This document shows positions 49,801-58,800 of a stretch of 64,000 nt of DNA, piece by piece. The stretch is taken from NCBI GenBank assembly GCA_012845835.1, contig JABAKD010000009.1, positions 7,405,413 to 7,469,412 of the forward strand, given 5' to 3'. This DNA is from Undaria pinnatifida. Lineage: Eukaryota > Sar > Phaeophyceae > Laminariales > Alariaceae. The translations under genes were made by a program, and so were the position numbers. Positions within the stretch are counted from its first letter, which is position 1. Each line of letters opens with the position of its first letter. The notes under the pieces are model-generated. The model was not told the origin of the DNA. It ran no database searches and saw nothing but the letters and a program-made list of their open reading frames with translations.

Positions 49801-52800
49801 TAGGTCCTCGGGGCGGACTGCCTCTACCGTGGGGTAGACTCCGCGCCCTGCTGTGTCCGCTCGCACTCATGGCGCTTCCGCAACCCGACTCTTCCTGCTC
49901 CCGACACCGTAGCGGGCGCCGTCTCGAAGCCGTCGTTAGCTTTGACCATTTCGCTTGCAGCTCGACACTTTTCTGGCTATGTGGGACGAGCTGGTTCGAT
50001 ATATACCCCATTGGCGTCCACAGCGTGCGCACAGCGTTTCCTCGGAGTGTCCGTACATGGCTATTTTCTCGCGGTACGATTGTGGGGGCTATTCGAGCGC
50101 AAACTTGCGGGCACATAATGTTTGGAGAGTACCCGATACCGGAGAACAAGCATTCGGGTGTGTTGTTCCCCCGCCACCTATTGTTGGGCACATTATAGTA
50201 CAGCACTTGGCTGGGTTTCAGGGGCACGCAGGCATTGTCGTCCCCAAATCGCGGGCGTATTGGTTCCAGTTAGTGCAATAAGCTTCTGTTCAATCGCTCG
50301 GAGTAGCCCCAAAGGCAACGTTTGTTTTTGTTCAGTGGTCCAGCCAGGACGGAGCGCTTCGCGAATCCCGGTGCGGTAGAGGCTCCTCTAGGGTGCCGGT
50401 TGAGTAGTGCCGGTTGCCCGCTATAGTGCCTGCGCAATCGCTTGGCACGAATGGGAACCATCGGTAGTGGCAGTATACGGAGTAGTGCCGGTTGCCGCTA
50501 GAGTGGTTTTTACGGCTGTGACATACCGGCATTATTGAGGGGACCACGACTGTACCCAAATTGGGCGACAATGTGGGTGTACGAAGTATGTTTTCGTTCG
50601 AAGTTCCGTCAAATGACCCCGTTCCACATCTCGTCCTTTCTGCGACTACTAGCTCTATCGCCAACTAGGCGCTCGCCGCCACTCCCTCTTTTCTGCGAAT
50701 GCCGGTACAAAGCGGCACCGCTGCGCCCAGTGAAACCATGCGAGCCCGCGACCTTATTCGATGTATATTATGTTCAGAATGTGAACCGGAGCACGTAGGA
50801 CAGTTAACTCTGTTGCTTGTTCTGTGGTCCGCAGACATGCCGGTGACCGCCGATCTCGCGTAACCCGGGGCCCCCGCCAGTACGGCCCGATAGAGCGAAC
50901 TTGCACAGCCCCCGCATGACGGGTCTGGCCGCCATGGCATTGCTTCGCGTTGTGGTGTATCAGCTCCCATCACAAAAGTACAAACATGATACCAGAGCTT
51001 ACCGGTATGCCAGGTGTATGTACACTGCAGTCGCAACACGTTCCAGCTTTTGAAAAAAAAGTATACATACGCAGCGGTATTATGCGTAACGGACTAGGAA
51101 ATAAACAAGACGTAAACCAAGACATGATGAAAACATTGGCCTTCAGCGGTCCGGTAAGTACGGTGGTTTGCGGTTGGTTGATTGCGCCGGAGAAGAGTTG
51201 CGCGACTTGAGCAAGGCAGTGGGTTTTGTCATATCCCTTCTGACCAATATAGAACAAGACAACCAGGAACACATATAAACAAAATATCTCAACAAAAGTA
51301 AAGATAAGGAGCACAACAAAGCAAAATTTGATGAAAGCCAAGAAAGCAAATCGTCCAAAGACAAAAACGGAAGCCGGATGAGGAAGGACAGCAGCAAATG
51401 TAAAGTGCTAGTCGCGGGAAAGGCTAAGGTTTTGTGGGCACGCGCGGAGATCCAAGCGGTCCTCCGCTATTGTTGCTACCAGCTGATTGTGCCTGGGCGA
51501 GACGTACACTCTGGTGGTGATGGCCGATGCCAGACTTCGTCCAATCCCTTCGGAAGGCGCGCGGGTGGTCCAAAAAACCCGGTACTGCTGAGAGACGGCC
51601 CTCACTCACGCATCCACTCAACCACTCTTCTTGCACCCCGCCCGCTCACTGGCACTCACTCGACACATATCCGTCTGCCCTTCCTGCTAACCTGCCTCGC
51701 CGTGACGTAATCAATTTGTGTTTTCATGCCCGATCCCCCAAGGGGTACACAAAGTAGACGTTACGTGCAGCATTAGGACTTTGTTTTCTGTATGGTAGAG
51801 GCGGCAGCTACCACAGCGACCGTCTCTGGGAAACCACCCCTCCGTTCCCCTCCCCCCCCGGCAAGAAGGCAACGACGCTGTAAAACATGCCAACCACTGC
51901 GTGAGCTAGACAACCAGGGTACCGTTTGTTTTTGTTTCTGTGTTTTTGGCGGTCACCAGGATGGTCATCGAGTAAGATCATATTGTGCAGGTTGGAGAAC
52001 CCCAATTCCCCACAACGGGAATGATCGGTCGCATCGCGTAGTGTGAATATGGTAAGGCACCCACGAGGCAGTTTCGTGATAAGCAGGCTTGAACTGCTGA
52101 CATTTGCCTTGCAAAGGCAACGCTCTACGAACTGAGCTATACCCCCTAATGGGCCATCCTGGTGGGCCATCCTGGATTTGAACCAGGGCCCTCAGTAATA
52201 TCCATTGCTGTCTCTGGAGTGGCCACACCAAAAAACGAAGTATAACCCATTGGCGCTGGCATCCATAAGCAAGACAGTAGGCACAAGGTGCCGAAGTTTG
52301 TCTTACGAGCGGTTCTTGGAAGGATGCAGTTCACCCTTCATGCGACTCGCCAAACACCTCACGGCGCTTCGCGCTTGGTGCAAAATGTCTGCCTGGTTGG
52401 TGAAAACTCGACGTGCTCCGTACCGGCATAGTAGGGATGCGAGGGTCTATGGTCATACGACTACGGGCATTCACAAACTGAGTACACCCCCCCCCCGGCA
52501 AATTCATTCGACGCCGCCATCCATGTGCAAGAAGGTACGTACAAGGTGCCGAAGTCTGCCTCACAAGCGGCTCTTAGTAGGATGCAGCTCACCCTCTATG
52601 TGACTCGCCGAACACCTCGCGGCGCTTTTCGCTTGGTGCAAGCAATGTCTGCGTGGTCGTTGAAAACCCGAAGTTCTCCGTTCCAGCATTGAAGGTATGC
52701 GAGGGCCTATGGTTTTTATCACTATGGCCGCGCATGATATGAGTACCCCCCCCCTCCCCCCTCCCGGTAGATGCTGGCAGCATGCGCTGGTTCTGCGGAA

Positions 52801-55800
52801 CTACTGTGCCATGTATTGAGAGCATGTAACGGGGTTTCCACGTTGCGAGGCCGCACGACACAGTATCACAACAGCAACCGTCGAAAACCTGGCCGCTGTA
52901 GAAAGGCCACTAGTTCCGTGAACTCCCCCCCCCGTTCGCAGCAATCGGAAGGACTAAAACCGACCCAGTAACACCAACAAAGTGCCGGGGGGAAAAGGAC
53001 AGGATGACACCTGTGACCACGGCTTACGGCTTGTCCAAAAGGTCGCCGAGTGTCAAGACTCCCGCGAGTTGGGCTGGAAGGGAAACAGCGATTGTATGAC
53101 GATTGTATGAAGGAAAACAAAATGACAACCTAACAATAATCGTGCCAGTTCCATCACTACAGCACTGTGGCTGCCACCTTTACCACAAATAACCGGCCAA
53201 CTCTTCACCGTCACGAGTTTTTCATCAATCTTGACAATTTGGCTAACTCTTTCGTCACGAACGTATCTGGCTTAACTCCTACTGCCGATCGTGGCGTGGT
53301 GTCGCAGGGAGCGCGACGTGGTGTTCGAAGACGATGCGGATCATTTTTACGTGGACGGTAAACGCGTGCCTGTAACAGTCAATGCCAAGATCGACGATAC
53401 GGACTGGGCCTCCCACGGGGTCGACGTCGTTTGCTGCTGCACCGTGAGTTTTTCGTCCTTTCTGTAGAGGCAAAGGGTGCGGGAAATCCCCGCTGTAGAG
53501 TGGGGTTTCCTATGTGACGCAAGGCATGCGCGTCATCCCGATTGCCGTTTTTATTGCCACGCGAAGACTGGGCGCAAAGCATGCGCGTCATTCTGACCGC
53601 CAAGGTCGTAGTCACGCGAAGCAGAACTAGAGCATTGACGGTAGTAATAGTGGGGGGCGGGCTGGCTGTCAGGGATACTGGTTTGGCGGCGCACAGCGGA
53701 AGTTGCGGTGTTGCCGACTAGTGAGCGTTCTTTTGGGTGGAGCTGAGGTATCGCTTGCGCTCACGCGCGCACGGGCCCTGCTATTTTTGTTTCAAGTTGA
53801 GGTGCCGCCGCCATCGCGGGCCGTGACGTAGGGTTTCTTAATTTAGTCTTTGCTACGGTGAAGAGGTAAATACAGCGTATTGCTTCGTTCCGGGGATACC
53901 AAGATAAAAAAAGGGTCAACGGTGTTGGAGAAGCGATGACCACACTCTGGAGTTGCTTACGGAATGCCGGCCCCTCGCCACTATATTACGACAGTAACAA
54001 TTTATCGTCCGCAGTAACCGAAATCGCGAGTTAGCAAAATTGGACGGACATCGTCGAGCAGTGGGATTTTTGAAACCAACGCGCCACGAAAAGGAAGGCC
54101 TTTTTCGGGGGGAAGAAGGAAAGACACCTGTTTCCACGGCTTGTCCAGAAGATCGTTGAGCACAGAGAACTCCCGCGAATTGAGCTGGAGAAGTAAAAGT
54201 AGCACAAAATGGAACGCATCACACTCAATCCAACCTGACAAGCGCAGTAAGCGGTGTTGCTGCACGCCTGGTGCGGCGCAAGAGCATTCTGCTGTAGAAC
54301 CTTACGCCCCAACCTCATATCAATACAGACGCCGCACCCACGTGTTGTAGGATAGGCAACCTGGAAATTATGTGATACACGGTTTGTGTTCTACCGGTAC
54401 TAAGAAGGCCGGCCTTTTTGGGGACGTGTTACTCGGAATTCGCGTGTTGGATCATATTTGCAGTAAAGAAACAGTTACAACAGTTTTCATGACGACAGCG
54501 TCCCATCGCAGGCCCTCCCGCTAAAGAGTCACTCTACACGCCAAGCGTGCGCCACAGCGTGGCCACGTCGCTTTCTTCGAGACGCCACTGCATGGTGCTG
54601 TTGGTGGTTGTATTCGTGCTGGTGTTTGCGACGTGTTTGTCGAGGTGTTCTCCCGCGTGTGCCGCCCGTGCAAGCCTCCTCTGTCTCCCTCTCCGTAGTC
54701 CACCCCGTCTCCTTACCCCTCCCGACCACCCCCTATTGCTTCGTCCTGAAAGGAATGCCTAATCAATGGCCGAATGACCAAGGCAGACAACAAATGAATA
54801 CCCCCCCCCCCCCCCCGTTCACTGCTCCGTCTCGAAAGAAATTCGTGATAAATGGTCGAATGACAAAGGCAAGCAACAAGTGAATTTCCCCTCCCCCCCT
54901 CCACCGATTTCTTGTCAGGGGGTGTTCCTGACGAAGGAGAAGCTGCAGCCGTACTTCGACGGAGGCGTGAAGAGAGTCGTAGTTTCCGCCCCGGTTAAGG
55001 AGGTAAAGACATCGACGCGCGGTATGATAGCGGAAGCACCTGTTGCCCCGAATAGTTGTGATTGCCGCGGCTCCTCAATGGGGAAACTACACACGGCCGT
55101 TGGAATATCATTTGTGGTTGCAGAGCAGGGCAGGTAGAGCAGGACGATGAGGGGGTGTCCTGGCCGATCCCTCACCGCCACCTACATATTGCCCATGTGA
55201 CATCTACTATCACCTGGTTTCACCTCAACCATCACATGGTTTCACATCGGATCTATAGACCATCCATCTACGGAGAGCACTCACCAACATGGTTCACAAT
55301 ACTTCATGCCTGGTATCTCTTATGTACCTCAAGCCACAAGGCTAACCATTAGGTTGCACTTTTCGGGTTTTTCTTCTGTCAAAGGTCTGTTTTGTGGGTG
55401 ATCGCCACTGGCTGAGCAAGTGTCTACAAGTAGTAGGAATACACTACGATGTCGTAACCGTTACTCTGTATCCGTTATTTACCTCAGGCTACGAGACTAA
55501 TTGTCAGGTTATATTTTTTGTTCTTTTCTCTCGAAAATCGTTTTTGGATGATGACCAATGGCTAGGCAAGTGTCTACATGCAGAGTAAGAGAATGCACTA
55601 CGATATATTGACCATTCATAGCATTCTTCAGGGTTAGGGTTAGAGAGAGGGAGGGAGGGGGGGGGAGTGCGGGAGAGAGAAACAAAGAGAAAGGGAGAGA
55701 GATAGAGAGACACTACGCAGAAGGAACCCGCGTGTATTCCAATCCCGCCTCCGTCGTCGCCGTGGCCGTTGGCTGAGCAGGAGGGTGTCTTGAACGTGGT

Positions 55801-58800
55801 GATGGGCTGCAACGACGGTCTGCTGGCGCCGGAACACCTAATATGCACCGCAGCTTCGTGTACGACCAACTGCCTTGCGCCCGTCGTGAAGGTGAGCAAG
55901 CAACAGGGGTGCGCGGCACCCGGCGCGTCTCGTTCCAGCAGCTAACTCGGCATTGGTACTGTCGCTGTGTGACCTCTCTTGTTCGCTGCGAAGCCGTCAA
56001 GACTTAACAGCGAGATGGGCCCCGGATTGTGTGATAGATTCTCGCCCGCCGTAACAATTGAGCTAGCGGACAACTCTGACAGCTAACTTAGTGGTTACAG
56101 CGCTTAACTAACTCCAGCCCTGACTGCTAATGCACAGTGGTGCACATTTAACAAGGCTGTTGGAAGGAGACAAGGGAATGGGGGGCAACTATTCACCCAA
56201 TTTGGGTTTCCGATCAATCAGGAATTCCGAAAAAGGGCACTGCGGAAGAAATTGCTCTATTAATGGAACTCCTGTAAACACATTTGCGTAACCTCAGCTT
56301 CGGGGAAAAAAACAGCACGGTCACCGCCATCGCACAAATGTATGGCGACGTGGGACGCCCCCGCATTGTGATTTTCGCTGTGTGTTCGTCTGTTTTTGTT
56401 TTGGTCGGGACAGGTGATCCACGAGAGCCTCGAGATTTTGCACGGATGCATCACAACCATCCATAACGTCACCGGCACGCAGCCCATCACGGACATGGCC
56501 ATGACCAAAAAGAAGGTATCGATATATAGGGTGCCCCCCCCGGTCTCTAGTTTTATGTGTTTTCCTGTTTCGGTGCAGATGTTAGAGTTGAACGCGAGAA
56601 TGGGGGAGGGATACATTTGAAGAAGCGTGTTTGAAGGCGGAGTTCGGGGGAGGGATACGTCTGTGCCCGGCCGCAGGTAAGGAAGTGCCATGGTCAGGTT
56701 GCAGGGGAGGTCTCGTTCCTTTACTTCCGTTGGAATGCAACTCCTCGGGGACCACCCCAGCGGGGAAGGAAAATGCTGCCTTCGGAAAGGACGCAAATGA
56801 ATGCGTGTGAGGCGCCGCGCGGCAAGGCCACCGGTGCCTGTATTGTACTGCACTTCCGCAGAGCGTTTTGGGATAGCAACGCTCCTCGACAAGAAGCGAT
56901 CCCGCGCGGCAGTTCACGGGAACATCTCCTGCTTTTGTTCGCACGCGCAACGGTGGCGAAAAAGAAAGTGAAGCGAGCGCAAGCAGGATGTCACGTGGTG
57001 AAAAATTTGGCCAGGCGGCCCTGCCCTCTTCGATCCCGAACGGCACCCCTCAATTTTGGTCCCATGCTGCTGGCACTGTCGCTCAACCCCCCCCCCCCCC
57101 CCTCCCGTTCCGTCGCCGAAGGAATGCGTGGTCAATGGTCAAATGAATATGGCAAACAACAAATGAGTACGCCCCGCCTCCTCCACGACAGGACCTTCGA
57201 CGCTGCCGCTCGGGCATGCTCAACTTAGCCCCGACCTCGACCGGGTCGGCGACGGCAATCGCCACCATTTTTCCGGAGCTGAAGGGCAAGCTCAACGGCC
57301 TCGCCATCCGCGTACCCATGCTCAACTCGTCTATTACGGACTGCGTGTTTGAGGTAAATGTGGTGACTTCTTGCCTATCATTCTTATTGCTATTATCAAC
57401 ATTGTGATCTTCATTATTTGTATTGCTACTACTGTTGCTGTTGTTGTTGCTGTTGCTGTTGTTGTCGTTGTTGTTGTCATTATTATGTTTGGCATCCAAC
57501 AATGATGTGCGGCATTTCTTGTTACCTGTTGTTGCTGTGGCAGTGGACAATGGTTTATGTCGTGTCGGTGTCGTTGTCGTCGTCGTTGTGTGTGTCTTTT
57601 ATTTTGCTTTGCGGCAGTATGTGATGGGTCTGTCGTGTGGGTGTCATTGTCGATGTCGTAGGGTTGTGCGTATGTTGGTTTGTATCATGGTTTATTGTGG
57701 CCGTGACTAATGGGCAACCTGGTATGCCGCGCGGGTATTGCTGTGTGCGTTGTGCCGTTTTCGTTTTGTAGCAAGTGAGTGATGAGTTATGTCGTTCGAA
57801 TGTCGTTGTTCTCGTCATGTTTTTGTAGCAGTTAATAATGGGTTCTGTCATGTGGGTGTCATTGCTGGCAGCATCGACTTTGTCGTTGTCGTTGTCGCCA
57901 TGACGGTAAGCATCCCTCTTGTCGTGGTCGTTTAAAGGAACGGCCAGCCACGATGCCGACAATCGGCTCTCGCATCGGCCCCGCTGGTTAGCAGGTGGTG
58001 CCAGGTAAGCGAACCTTCCGCGCCCTTTTTGTTTACATATATACCTGGAACTTTTTTTTTCTTCTTTCGAATGAGCGCCAAAAAAGGTTAACCCTTTTGC
58101 CGTTAAAAGAACGATCCCGCACTAACTCCAAGTATTTTTTCCCAAAAACGTGAGTCTTAGGGTGAGCACAACTCCCATTACTGTTTTCGTTTTTGTCAAC
58201 ATCTTCTGGTACACCTTTGTTTAGTCTCTTTTATGTTTTTAACATGTACTTCGTGCAGTAGTACACTTTTTTATTTGGTGTTACTGTCTTCTTTTTTTTT
58301 ACATGCTGCTGGTAAATCCCTTTACTATTTTTTTTCTGGAACGAACGCTGAACAAGGTTAAGCGCGACACCACCGCGACGGAGGTGAACGAGCTGTTGAA
58401 GAGCGCCGCGGAAGACGGGCCGCTCAAGGGCATTCTCGGTTTCGAGACGCGCCCTCTCGTGTCCACGGACTACACCAACGACGAGCGCTCCGGCATCGTC
58501 GATGCACGCTCAACCATGGTGGTAGACGGCACCTGCGTCAAGGTAGGCGCACCGAAAACTGTTGACAAAACAAAAACCTTCAGATGAGGGTTTCTTCCTA
58601 ACGAACACATATTTTTTGTCAGGAATCGTGAAAGAAAAACGTGACGTTTTCATGAATCGTGATATTTGTCACGAGTCCTGATTTTGAAAAGTTTTCCATA
58701 AAAAAATATTTAATGTGAAGATTGTTGGCAAACAACGGGCTTGAGTTTGAATTGTTTTTTGAAACGTGACATTATTGAAGCTGAACAATGTCAGGAATCG

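Larger units (their letters stand above)
23259..53307 (+). other. GAPDH intron 2, 30,049 bp
   Basis: The donor GTGAGT follows TG of a Trp codon. The acceptor TCGCAG precedes the G that completes it, and the protein reads on as [20 protein letters not shown], where the family has W-ERD. The intron is filled with repeats annotated separately: SINE-like copies, G-tract repeats, a 42-bp minisatellite, a hAT remnant, a Copia element, plastid-like tRNA sequence and a tandem duplication. Assembly error is possible in principle, but the phase and residue match at the join argues that these are exons of one gene. Confidence 0.85.

Noticed and set aside
49376..50227. Longest minus ORF in the window, 283 codons
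   Set aside because: Overlapped by other open frames on the plus strand, one of which looks at least as protein-like; no recognised motif.
55629..55642. Interstitial telomere from chromosome fusion
   Set aside because: Only about two TTAGGG-type units next to a purine tract; too short to mean more than chance.
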